Assembly (NCBI GenBank): GCA_030765055.1 | Contig: CM060947.1 | Coordinates: 262,636,440-262,700,439, forward strand | DNA from: Mantis religiosa | Taxonomy: Eukaryota > Arthropoda > Insecta > Mantodea > Mantidae | DNA length: 64,000 nucleotides | Direction of reading: 5' to 3' | In this document: positions 53,950-64,000 of the stretch, in pieces | Layout: every line of letters starts with the position of its first letter | Position numbering within the stretch: position 1 is the stretch's first letter | Made by a program: the position numbers and the translations under genes | The notes under the pieces: model-generated | Databases searched by the model: none | The model's input: the letters and a program-made list of their open reading frames with translations, nothing else | What the model was told of the DNA's origin: nothing

Positions 53950-54830
53950 TAATTTCTGATTGAAAACTGCTTTATTGTTTTTCAAAATATTTTCCTTTAT
54001 GATCATTTGTCATGAACCATTCGTCAAAGCATTGAGACACCTACAAAACATGGTTTTTGAAGGCATCAACGGCTTCTGCCAAACAAATTCGTTGTCTGCG
54101 CAATTTATTGTTGATGTTAGAGAACAAAGAGAAGTCAGGACTGTATGGCGGATGATCCATCCGTTCGACTTTTTGAGCCTTGAAGTACTTTGTTGTTAGA
54201 GGAGATGTGTGCACGCTCGCATTTTCTTGATGAATAACCATCCTATGGTTCTTGTTGGTTTTCCTTACTTCACCGAACACTTCCGGCAAACGTATGGTTG
54301 TGTACCATTCGGCATGGACCATTTTGCATCCCTATAAAGGTATAGTTTTGCTGAAAAAGCAGGCGGCCATTTGCTTCGAGGTGCTTCGAGTGCGAACAGC
54401 TTCTGTTGGACTTGCTTCAACTTGAAGCACATATACAGTCCACTGCTGTTTATGTTCCGGCTTATACACATAGATCCATGATTCGTCATCTGTTATAATC
54501 TTATATACGTCTTTTGAGGCACCGCCATTTTTGTACACAAATTGACACGAGCATGTTTTTGAGATTGCGTCAAATTATGTGGGATCCAACGAGAGGAAAC
54601 TTTTTTCACGTTTAAATAATCATGTGGTATTTTATATATGCTGGTGGAACTAATGCCTAGGGTTGTCTCAGTCTCACTGTATGTCGCATGACGATCTTGT
54701 ATTATTAGATTTTGCGTAGCATCAATGCTTTCTGGCACAACGGTTGATGTTGGACAACCTTCACGAGCTTCATCATTGAGTGAACGGCGTTATACCAGCG
54801 TTTTTGGCGCTTCGTCGTCAAATGTGGAAG
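53950..54830 (-). pseudogene. Mariner-type transposase, degenerate
   Basis: Minus-strand pieces in order: NLIIQDRHATYSETETTLGI-SSTSIYKI, VSSRWIPHNLTQSQKHARV, IITDDESWIYVYKPEHKQQW, RSTSKQMAACFFSKT, GEVRKTNKNHRMVIHQENAS-VHTS, DHPPYSPDF and AEAVDAFKNHVL. The first Asp remains (TDDES), the second position is Glu (HQENAS instead of HHDNAS), and the CDFF stretch with the third Asp is deleted. Terminal repeats were not found. Confidence 0.75.
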
Positions 54831-54841
54831 TAAGTTGATCG

Positions 54842-55533
54842 ATGCTCTCTTGTCTTGATAATCAACTTCGAATAATAAATTACTTCCGTAGTGGAGGGGA
54901 TCCGTCCCTTAAGCTGACGTGGTGCGAGCGCTGCGGACCTCCAGCACTCGTTGTACCTCTGACGTTACTAGAGGAACTTCGGGCCAAACATTCGAGCCCC
55001 TCCCTGATTGGGAGTTGTTCGGATTGGGTTGGACTCGAGGGGGTAGTGGTTCCCGATACCCGTGGGAGATCGGGTACGTCTTCGGACGGGTTTGAGGGAA
55101 GCTATATATTCCCACGTACTAGCCAGCATAGCTAGTAGAAGGTGTGCTAGATCACCAGGCGGCCCCACCGAGGTCATATCGGTAGCCTTCAGGACCAGAT
55201 GGTGAGGGGGGGGGGAGCTTGTTAGTCTCTAGGTCTTGCCCTATGGAAAACCCCACGGAGGCGCCGGGCACCCTTTCAGGACAGCTCGGTAACTCCCAGG
55301 TCGTCAGAGGGAGGGGGGGGGTCAGTCTTCACTCTGTGAGGATCTAGCCTGGTAGATACCCTCGAGTTTATATATAATAATAAATGACTGCACGAATATT
55401 TTAACGAGTTAATTCCATGTTTTTGTTGACACACAAGTTTCAAATTAATGTAAACAAAACAAATGACGCTCTATTGACCAAATGTCTGAAGTAGATTATG
55501 GTCAGCAGTAACAAACTTTCGAATGGAAACTTC
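54842..55533. other. GC-rich element-like block with G-runs and TA-rich tail
   Basis: The block 54890-55360 is much richer in GC than its flanks, has G-runs at 55208-55216 and 55312-55318, and ends in 'tatatataataataa'. A GC-rich body with a short AT-repeat tail suggests the 3' part of a LINE, but no protein domain was recognised. Confidence 0.3.
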
Positions 55534-55546
55534 AGATGGCACTAAT

Positions 55547-56253
55547 CCCTATTTTCCGCTCAACTATGCCCATCCGACTCAAACTCGAGCTGTATCGGGC
55601 GATCATTCCGCCTATGATTCTGTACGGCTGAGAGATCTGGGGAACAGTGGCTAATACCACTTTCGTCAGGCTCCAGACGCTGCAGAACAAGGCACTTCGA
55701 GTCATATACGATACAGACTGGAGGTTTCCTGCTCATATCCTACATGAGCACTCCCAGATCCCGTACATTGTCGATGTCATCCGCGAGAGGGCACGATCAA
55801 TGTACGACAAAATCTAAATTCACCCCAACCCTTTAGTGAACTCGCTGGGCAGGTATGACCAGAGGGATCAAAGACGCTTGCCATCCTTCCGACTACCAAG
55901 AGACGTCTTGGAGCCCCTTGGTTAACCCAAGAGAAATCCCAGATGTCTCTAGGACCAATTTTTACGCCTGATGGATCAAGCGCTATACAACCCGTAACCA
56001 AAACGGAGCAAAAACTTAAATCGTGTCTCCCAAAACGGGGGAACACTAAGTGTAGCTGCCTATGAGAATTAAACAAGGACACCCCATTCTAAATTTCCAA
56101 CAAATTCAAACACCCCAGCAGACAGAACATGAAACCAAATACTAGCTCATTTGGCAGGTTAAGCCGCGAAGCGGCTAAGTACTGCGGCATAAGACTCCTG
56201 GACGGGGGGAAAAAAATAGCCCCGCCCGACTAGGACTACCTCTGGAGAGCTGG
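55547..56253 (+). pseudogene. Jockey-type LINE 3' end, 5'-truncated
   Basis: Reads STMPIRLKLELYRAIIPPMI-LYG, stop, EIWGTVANTTFVRLQTLQNK-ALRVIYDTDWRFPAHILHEH and RSMYDKI, related to 40965-41460. The insertion is bracketed by agatggcacYaat (55534-55546, 56254-56266). The 3' part includes a C/G-rich segment and lacks a poly(A) tail. Two stops interrupt the frame. Confidence 0.75.
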
Positions 56254-56266
56254 AGATGGCACCAAT

Positions 56267-57578
56267 AACATTCAGGGTTGACAAGACTCAAAATATAAGT
56301 AATGCTCCTTGTAAATGTTCTATTTCTTATGAAAGTATCTTAAACGTGTGGTATTTTTTTCTTCCTGTGGCAACCTTGCGAAATACTGAATTGAATACCA
56401 ACTTTGCTAAGTATTTCACTGAAGTTCTGCTTTACACAGACACACATTTGCATCATGGAAGTTTCTGTTTGATTAAGTCTCAAAACGTGCTTTTCCTGAA
56501 ATGTCCATGTAACATTTTTGGGAGGAATCCAATACAGTATTTAAATGTCCATTACAAACACTCATAAAATCAATAATATTCTGTGAACTTTGATAAGCGT
56601 CGATAAGCACCGACAGTTTGATAAGCACTTTATCTCCCGATGTTGCTTCATTGCTTTGTTTTACAAAACGCAAGACAACCTGGTAATTAACACATCCTGT
56701 TCAGACTTGAATACTCTTTCTAATTCGAGTTACAATTGCAATACAGTAACATTTAATCGCACTGACCAACACCAACAATATGTTACAGGCGTCTGTTATG
56801 TGAATTGTAGAAAGGTTTGTTAGGATGGTACAGGTTTCTTGATCTTTAAATACTAATATTCTTATGAAAGAGAAAGTTGTTCTTTTGTTTATGTTTTGGC
56901 CTGGCGAACGAAATCACATAGCGCCTAAGTCCTGCAAGATTTGATTATAACCACAGACAAGATTTTGTGGTGACAATTATTTATAAAATTTGCATTAATA
57001 ATTTTAATTGGTGGTGTTTTATGGTGAATATTTTAATATAAATTCGCACTAATTTCGCGCAAAATTTCGGGGAGAATTAATGAGTAATGACATGGCTGAA
57101 ATCAAAAGTAACAGTAACTAGAGTACCACAGCTGTTAAAACTACTTTTTCCCAAATTAAAATATTATATTTGAAATCAGCAGATAGTAGGCAATATGAAT
57201 AAGATCAAATATCATACATCAGACATCGTCAAACTGCAGCATACAACAAGTTGTAATATTTTCGCTTTTCATAGCTATGCTTTTGTCTGTCACAATTAAG
57301 TTATATGTAGAGAAAAATATAACTGTCAGCGTTTGACATCGACAACCAAAGACATTGAAGGTACGTTTTACAGAAATTGCGGTAAGGATCAGCTTTTGTC
57401 TTCAATGTCAAGAGTGTTGTTACTACATCTACACTGTTATATCGTTATCATCATGGCTTTGCTATTCAACAATGTTACAAAGCTCTTTGTAACAAAGAAA
57501 CAAATCAGAATCACAAGTAATATCACTGGTTTTAAATGCATTTAGTTGTTTAAATGCTGTGCCATTACATGATTTACA
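56267..57578. other. AT-rich stretch with one weak exon-like ORF
   Basis: On the minus strand 56473-56679 is open for 68 codons after an acceptor-like 'ttaattaccag' (VVLRFVKQSNEATSGDKVLI...). No donor, poly(A) signal or homology supports it. Nothing else was recognised. Confidence 0.2.
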
Positions 57579-57872
57579 TCACCTATACTTTATTTTAGTA
57601 AGTAGCCTAGAAGGCTCAAACAAATGATCTAAAGCTTTTATGGTTATTACATCATCAGTTTCTTTTGCCATAATGGAGTTCAATGTAGACAAAGTCATAC
57701 GGCAGCAAACTTTTAGATTCTCTTCTACTGTTTCTCTAACACTGGGATCCTTGATATGGTCTACAAGTGTACTTACTCTATTTCCAAAGTAACTACTCTC
57801 TAATATTTCACATTTGGCTCTCAGCAAGTTAATTCGAGATAAAACAAGATGAGCCACAGGTTTTTGTTTAGA
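57579..57872 (-). CDS. Candidate terminal exon of an unidentified host gene
   Basis: Minus strand: acceptor 'attataattccag', then 97 open codons to TGA (57579-57581). The peptide (KPVAHLVLSRINLLRAKCEI, GNRVSTLVDHIKDPSVRETV, EENLKVCCRMTLSTLN, ITIKALDHLFEPSRLL) looks like amphipathic helices of an alpha-helical repeat protein. It is the longest non-transposon ORF here with balanced composition. A 'tatag|gtgatg' donor just before the stop would allow it to be internal instead. Family unknown. Confidence 0.4.
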   Translation of the reverse strand, partial: SKQKPVAHLVLSRINLLRAKCEILESSYFGNRVSTLVDHIKDPSVRETVEENLKVCCRMTLSTLNSIMAKETDDVITIKALDHLFEPSRLLTKIKYR

Positions 57873-58389
57873 CTGGAATTATAATATTCGATCTGTTATC
57901 AAGCTGCAATTTTCAGAAATAAATGTTTCCTGTACCTTTACAATATTGCAGCACTTGGCACCGCAGAAATGATTATTTAACAAATTTTGTGCAGGAACTG
58001 AAAGTGTTTTTTTTTATTTTTTAATTTAGAAAAGAAGTCGATAATTGCATCAAAATAGCTGGCAATGTAAACTACTGAATTAAACCAGCTAGATCAGTGT
58101 CAGTACAGGCAATAAGAACAGTTTGGTTTTAAAATGTGGGTGAGGTATTGTTTGTATTCATTTTTTAACTTTCGGGCATTTCGGAACACATTCTTAAGCC
58201 CTTAGGGACAATATTTTTATGTTAATGTAATGTAGCTTCCTAGAAGTTCAATCTCTCAGTCCCTTTAGTAAGCATAATAGGAATTTTTTGCTGTGCACGG
58301 TGTGGTATCGAATAAATAATATTTCCAGTTAGCATTCGACAAAAAGTTCTCAGTATCGCGGACTAGCCGGGTGCTGTGGTATCAGTTTA
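57873..58389. other. Unannotated AT-rich stretch
   Basis: No feature recognised. Confidence 0.3.
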
Positions 58390-59354
58390 TTGTTCAATTA
58401 AATTCAATTCCGGCTGGCGGGCTGTTTGGAACAGCCCGAAGGGTGGTCAAGTCGTGTACCTGCTCTGGGAAGAGCTTTACCACGTAGTGGCGGGATGGGG
58501 AGGTTGCAGGATGACGGGTGTAAATTAAGTGTGTGTAGAGAAGGGAGGTAGCTTGTTGCTCCTCGAGGAATGATGAACCGAGTGCTACAGTGAGCGTGCA
58601 CCGCTGGTGGATAAGTTAATAAACCTGGAAGAAGATAAGTAGAATTTTGAGTTTTCCAGAATAAATATTGGATAGCTGTAATTTAGTTTAGGCAGGAATG
58701 GGGATCATGTGGTTACCGGTAATGACTGCAAGACATGCGGGATTACCGGTATCGCTTTAAGCGACGCTCGCGAGGTACATAATCCCCAAGGGATCTGACT
58801 AGGGCGCTCTGATGTTGAGGTAAACTCTCGAAGAATTTGGTGGCCCAGCACCTAATTTCATCCTCCACATAGCGAAGGGATGAAGCCTCGTGAAGTAGTC
58901 TCACGGGGAACCTTGTGCAAACAGAATAAATAATCCGAAGACATTTATTCTGTGCACGTTGGAGCAGAACTAGATGTGAGCCTGCGGCCATACCCCAGAC
59001 TTCGCACGCATAGAGCATGACAGGGAGGACCAGAGCCATAAAGAGGCGCAACTTTAGGGGAACAGACATCGCAGACCTAAGCACAGGGTGTAGTGATGCC
59101 ACTGCACCACACGACCGATGCGCTTGCTCCTGGATGTGCTCCCGAAAAGTTAGGCCCTTGTCCAGCTTGACTCCCAAGTACTTGATTGAATTCTCCCGCC
59201 TGATCCCTTGCCCAAAGTAGGTGAATGTGGGGAATTTGGCGGGAAAGCGGCGCTTGGTGAACAGTATCGCTTGGCATTTCTCCGTGTTATTGGACAATCG
59301 CCATAGCGTGCACCAATCCTGGTTGCACCGCTTAGCTGTTACTTCAGTGCTCAT
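58390..59354 (-). pseudogene. Jockey-type LINE C-terminus with 3' UTR
   Basis: The minus-strand ORF 59354-58743 (203 codons) reads WRLSNNTEKCQAILFTKRRF, YFGQGIRRENSIKYLGVKLD, KGLTFREHIQEQ, SVPLKLRLFMALVLPVMLYA-CEVWG, LLQRAQNKCLRIIY and FPVRLLHEASSLRYVEDEIR, and ends in an Arg-rich tail. This is the thumb region after the YADD motif, which is absent, so the copy is 5'-truncated. The 3' UTR runs to an AATAAA-like site near 58390. The ORF itself is uninterrupted, indicating a relatively young copy. Related to 41877-42050. Confidence 0.8.
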
Positions 59355-59479
59355 GATGATGTCACTATATTGGCTTTGTTAAGTGTTCAATTTTATCTTG
59401 CTTTCGTTAAATTTGTAAGCATTTTTTCACGACTTCTAGCTTCATGCTATGAGCACATGAATGTTAAATTAAAATTATA

Positions 59480-60731
59480 CACGGTGTTCATGTTTATCTG
59501 TAATTTTACCGCGCAAAATTTGACGTCATCAATATCATCGCTGATGGAACGAGTTTATATGCGATTCTCCTAGCGACGTGCGATCGTATTAGATGTGTTG
59601 ATAGCAGCTTTGAGGCCTCCCTCTACCGTCAGGTAAATATACTATTTGAGAGGTGGTTCTGCCCGCGTAATATAAAGGTACGTAATTTCGCCTGGTGCGT
59701 AGATACGATAACTGTTTTTTAAAAAACTATATACTACAATGCAAAGCTAATTATGCAGTCATAAAGGTATACCATGAAGAATATACGAAATGATAAGTCA
59801 ATGATCACTTATTTCACAATGAACATCTATTTTTCTGTTATAGTAGACATATATGCATGTTGTAAAGCTTCCAAATAAAATAGAAATATTTCAATTTGAT
59901 CTCAATTCTTTTCTATCACCCACAGTTTCCTCGAGCTTCATTACAAACCAGAAAATTAGCAGAACTTGTTCTACAAATAGTGTTACAATATTTACAAAGC
60001 TTTTATCCAAGTCTAAACAAGCAAATATCTCTAGTACATAGTCTTATGTCCGTTTTCTGATATTTCCTTTGTCCCTTTCCCTTAAACACTGTCTGTATTG
60101 CGAGAAGTTATGCTTGGGGTCTTTCTGTCATAACATTATTTATTGCTTCTAGATTGGAACCAGTCACTTTATAGCGTCCAATCTCTCTTTGCGAGTAACT
60201 GATCCTGTATCTTGGAAATGTTTGATGCACCTATTGGTTTTAAAAGACATAAGGATACCAACATTAATAGACATTTTAATTAAGCGTGAGAATAACAAAT
60301 AATTTATATCGTATACTGATAAAAAGTAAGACGTTTATGTTACAAACAAAAGTATGTCAATTTGACGTTACCTGGACAGTTTTGACAACATTACGCTCTG
60401 AGGGACTTGTCAGAATGCCGGATAGCATTGTATAAACTCCTCTATGTAGCACTTTAAATTATATTTATATGTCTCACCAATTTTAATGTTGGTACGAAAG
60501 TAGCATTCGACCATAAAGACACGGTGCTCTGTGTTCATATCCAGGGGAAACTGGTTCTATTAGTTATCGGCGCAACCACACTCAGAGCGCTGTAATTTGT
60601 TTATTGTTCCGCAAAAATTACCACTTCTTCTCCGTAGAGGGCACTGTGATTTCAAGGTAGACTCACAGTGAGTTATGACGTCATTCTTTCAATTGGAGGG
60701 CGGGAAATAACAAATAAAAATGAACACCGTG
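59480..60731. mobile_element. Possible DNA transposon defined by inverted ends
   Basis: The left end 'cacggtgttcatgtttatctgtaatttt' and the complement of the right end 'cacggtgttcatttttatttgttattt' match well, and 'ccctctac' recurs in subterminal inverted position. No transposase was recognised. A 44-codon ORF after 'ctatcacccacag' (59926-60060, plus) lies inside it and is more likely part of this element than a host exon. A convincing target duplication was not found. Confidence 0.45.
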
Positions 60732-60813
60732 GATTAATGTGATTTGTAATGAATGTAAATTTTTGTATGCAGACTACAAATAATAGAAATTTTCTCATTT
60801 ATTGCTAAAAATA

Positions 60814-62152
60814 TACGAGGGCTATCCAGAAAGTAGATTACGTTTTCGTCTGTTTCCGCTAGGGGCGGGGCTAGCGCGGCCATCTTGGGGTCAGAGCGTT
60901 GCGCAGCTCAGTCGGCATCTAGCCGTGCTAGTGAGAGGTTCGTGCTGTGCTCCGTTCAGATACTGTGACGGTTTGAAATGTCTGCGTTAATTGAAAATCC
61001 CGCGAGCTGCGAGGTGCGTGCAGTAATAAGGTTTCTGACTGCAAAAAACTGTAAACCGATAGAAATCTATCGGCAGCTTTGTGAAGTGTATGGGGACAAC
61101 ATTATCACTGAAGGTGGAGTGCGTCAGTGGGTCATCAGATTTAAAAATGGCCGAACCAATGTTCACGACGAAGATCGAAGTGGGAGACCCAGCATAGTGA
61201 CTGCCGAACTTGTCGAAAAAGTCGATGCTAAAGTCCGTGAAAATCGAAGGTTCACAATAACGGAACTTTCTTTGAGTTTTCCACAAATTTCGCGAAGTTT
61301 GTTGCACGAAATCATCAGCGAAAAGCTTGGTTACCACAAGTTTTGTTCAAGATGGATTCCAAAAATCTTGACAGAGGACCACAAAAATCAGCGAATGGCT
61401 GCAGCGTTGAACTTTTTGGACGTTTACCATAAGGATGGTGACTCTTTACTCGATCGCATCGTTACTGGTGACGAAACATGGGTGAAACACGTGAACTGTG
61501 AAACGAAATTGCAATCAATGCAGTGGGGGCACACAAGTTCTCCCCAAAAACCCAAGAAATGCATGCAAACAATGTCGGCAAGGAAGATGATGGCGACTGT
61601 TTTTTGGGACAGAAAAGGTGTGATTTTGGTGGACTTCCTGGAAAGAGGCACTACAATAAACTCTCAAAGGTATTGCCAAACTCTCCAAAAACTCAGAAGA
61701 GCCATTCAAAACAAGCGCAGAGGAATGTTGAGCTCTAAGATCTTGTTGATTCACGACAACGCCCGGCCCCACTCGGTAAATGTCACTCGTGAAGTTCTTG
61801 AATCTTTTAAGTGGGAGTTGTTTCCTCATCCGCCGTACAGTCCCGACCTGGCACCGAGCGACTTCCACCTATTCCCAGCAATGAAGAAGTGGCTGGCTAT
61901 GCAGCGTTTTGATGACGACGCACAGCTGCAAGAAGAGGTAACGAAGTGGTTGAAGGCGCAGGCGGCCGAATTTTTCGACGAAGGAATTTCCAAGCTCGTA
62001 CATCGCTACGATAAATGCCTTAATTTGAATGGTGACTATGTCGAAAAGTAGTATTTGAGTGTGGCTTTCATCTGTATATAATAAAATTTGTTTCCTATAC
62101 TTTGTTTACTTTTTATTCCAAAACGTAATCTACTTTCTGGATAGCCCTCGTA
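60814..62152 (+). mobile_element. Complete mariner element with perfect terminal repeats
   Basis: 31-bp terminal repeats (cgagggctatccagaaagta...) are identical at both ends, directly flanked by TA. Length is 1335 bp between the TA dinucleotides, normal for mariner. It contains one uninterrupted transposase gene, so terminal and coding sequence both look undamaged. It is the best candidate for a recently active transposon in the window. Confidence 0.95.
60978..62051 (+). CDS. Mariner transposase, intact
   Basis: A 357-residue cut-and-paste transposase that acts in the nucleus on its own 31-bp ends. Residues 1-110 contain the paired helix-turn-helix region (IRFLTAKNCKPIEIYRQL; GRPSIVTAELVEKV; RFTITELSLSFPQ). 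The linker has WIPKILTEDHKNQRM at 126-140, the place of the family's WVPHEL motif. Catalytic Asp residues are D165 (TGDETW), D260 (IHDNARPH) and D295 (LAPSDFHLF), i.e. D,D(34)D spacing between the last two. Length and C-terminus (RYDKCLNLNGDYVEK) match full-length mariners. The start ATG follows a 160-bp leader. Closely related relatives in insects are often mislabelled SETMAR. Activity cannot be judged from sequence alone. Confidence 0.95.
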   Translation: MSALIENPASCEVRAVIRFLTAKNCKPIEIYRQLCEVYGDNIITEGGVRQWVIRFKNGRTNVHDEDRSGRPSIVTAELVEKVDAKVRENRRFTITELSLSFPQISRSLLHEIISEKLGYHKFCSRWIPKILTEDHKNQRMAAALNFLDVYHKDGDSLLDRIVTGDETWVKHVNCETKLQSMQWGHTSSPQKPKKCMQTMSARKMMATVFWDRKGVILVDFLERGTTINSQRYCQTLQKLRRAIQNKRRGMLSSKILLIHDNARPHSVNVTREVLESFKWELFPHPPYSPDLAPSDFHLFPAMKKWLAMQRFDDDAQLQEEVTKWLKAQAAEFFDEGISKLVHRYDKCLNLNGDYVEK

Positions 62153-62811
62153 TTATTCTCGAAAAAGGAAAATTTTGCGAAAAAATCACTAAAAACAAAA
62201 ACTCTTGTCTCTGAGTATAACTTAAATCCCCCGGCCTGGTAACACAAACAGTGCAATCCGCCAATAAACAAGAGAAAGTGCCAGACGAGGAAGTGGCCTT
62301 GGATGGCAAGGAGTAACGAACGGCCTGAGTCAATTAACTCGCGACTACTGTGTTATCTCAGAGCGGAATTATGACGGGCGTCCGAGGTCACGTGACTTGA
62401 CACACTTAATATTCCAATCAAGTTGAGAAGAGTAGTGCAGATGTTGGTGGCATCCTCATTAGTAACGGGATGCGAGTACGTGCCCTGCCTGATGGAATTC
62501 TTAAGAAGGGGTCCCCCTCGAGCATTTGTTTTTGTTTTATCGATACACTTGTGAGCACCAGTGGTTCGACACTCTACTCCATCTCACACACTTACTTATT
62601 TAATGTTATATTTCACTATATCCCTATTCGCAGTAGCTCATCAATTCCAACATACTAGCTATCTGACTTCACGGCCTCACAAAAAACAAAGGAACAGCAT
62701 GTTCAAATAACCTGTAGTGCCCTTATTTAATAAAAATAAAGTAGTAACATAGACAAATTTCTTCTTTCTTTTGTTTTGACTGTCTTCTTTTCCTTAACAT
62801 CCTCCAATGTT
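62153..62811. other. Unannotated stretch
   Basis: No feature recognised between the mariner and the terminal satellite. Confidence 0.3.
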
Positions 62812-64000
62812 ATGTTATATGGGACGATGAATGACAAGATGTTCAAATTTGTACAGCGTACATAGAGCTTAGAGTTATCAGACATTCATCTTTCAGGATA
62901 AGAGAAAACCTCCAGCGATAAGTCATATCGGACGATGATTGAAATGATGTTCAAAAGAGTACAGGGTACATAGAGCTTAGAGTTATCAGACATTCATCTT
63001 TCAGGATAAGAGAAAACCTCCAACGTTAAGTCATATCGGACGATGATTGAAATGATGTTCAAAAGAGTACAGGGTACATAGAGCTTAGAGTTATCAGACA
63101 TTCATCTTTCAGGATAAGAGAAAACCTCCAACGGTAAGTCATATCAGACGATGAATGAAATGATGTTCAAATAAGTACAGGGTACATAGAGCTTAGAGTT
63201 ACCAGACATTCATCTTTCAGGATAAGAGAAAACCTCCAACGTTAAGTCATATCAGACGATGAATGAAATGATGTTCAAATGAGTACAGGGTACATAGAGC
63301 TTAGAGTTACCAGACATTCATCTTTCAGGATAAGAGAAAACCTCCAACGTTAAGTCATATCGGACGATGAATGAAATGATGTTCAAATTAGTACAGGGTA
63401 CATAGAGCTTAGAGTTACCAGACATTCATCTTTCAGGATAAGGGAAAACCTCCAACGTTAAGTCATATCAGACGATGAATGAAAGGATGTTTAAATGAGT
63501 ACAGGGTACATAGAGCTTAGAGTTATCAGACATTCATCTTTCAGGATAAGAGAAAACCTCCAACGTTAAGTCATATCGGACGATGAATGAAATGATGTTC
63601 AAATTAGTACAGGGTACATAGAGCTTAGAGTTACCAGACATTCATCTTTCAGGATAAGAGAAAACCTCCAACGTTAAGTCATATCAGACGATGAATGAAA
63701 TGATGTTCAAATGAGTACAGGGTACATAGAGCTTAGAGTTATCAGACATTCATCTTTCAGGATAAGGGAAAACCTCCAACGTTAAGTCATATCAGACGAT
63801 GAATGAAATGATGTTCAAATAAATACAGGGTACATAGAGCTTACAGTTAGCAGTCATTCATCTTTCAGGATAAGGGAAAACCTCCAACGTTAAGTCATAT
63901 CGGACGATGAATGAAATGATGTTCAAATGAGTACAGAGTACACAGAGCTTAGAGTACCAGACATTCATCTTTCAGGATAAGAGAAAACCTGCAACGTTAA
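62812..64000 (-). repeat. Second 108-bp satellite array, inverted, runs off the window
   Basis: Units are the reverse complement of the array at 51555-52577 ('catagagcttagagtta' recurs at 108 bp from 62861). About 11 units are visible. The outermost left unit is the most diverged. The tRNA-like head, if present, would lie beyond 64000. Confidence 0.95.

Noticed and set aside
61515..61868. Long minus-strand ORF across the mariner
   Set aside because: Antisense shadow of the intact transposase frame.

Overview
The window looks like gene-poor nuclear DNA from a large insect genome, probably a hemimetabolous one such as a cockroach, termite or stick insect. That is an inference from the transposon mix: mariner, piggyBac, PIF/Harbinger, hAT, Merlin and Helitron DNA elements; Penelope-like elements; jockey-, RTE- and I/R1-type LINEs; gypsy LTR remnants; tRNA-derived SINEs; and long satellites and microsatellites. 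Bacterial hallmarks (operons, ribosome binding sites, CRISPR arrays, rRNA) are absent. The only full-length open reading frame with a recognised domain set is a mariner transposase at 60978-62051. Most other coding similarity is broken transposon protein.

Layout. 0-9 kb: a Merlin inverted pair, Penelope tail, palindromic mariner, and a piggyBac corpse split by a SINE and an LTR-like block, then an internally deleted mariner. 9-20 kb: a DDE transposon split by a solo LTR, tandem tRNA-like SINEs, a palindromic mariner with an amplified core, and scattered exon-like ORFs, mostly minus strand, with canonical splice borders. 20-30 kb: Helitron helicase end, Harbinger element, hAT pseudogene, gypsy gag/protease remnant. 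30-35 kb: a 133-bp satellite (about 21 units), an AT-rich degenerate minisatellite and a Penelope-like GIY-YIG remnant. 35-51 kb: transposase fragments, several LINEs, and a mariner containing a LINE whose 3' end is tandemly repeated. 51-64 kb: a SINE expanded into a 108-bp satellite, a 655-bp compound TTA/TTG microsatellite, more mariner and LINE debris, the intact mariner, and a second, inverted 108-bp array that runs off the end.

Two themes stand out. First, tandem arrays repeatedly arise inside transposable elements: SINE body, LINE 3' end, mariner core, Harbinger core and tRNA-like SINE. Second, several DNA transposons are palindromic, with two copies of the same end facing outward. Nested insertions with readable target-site duplications give a local relative chronology. 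Possible host-gene exons are reported separately at modest confidence, because short ORFs with splice-like borders also occur by chance in AT-rich DNA.
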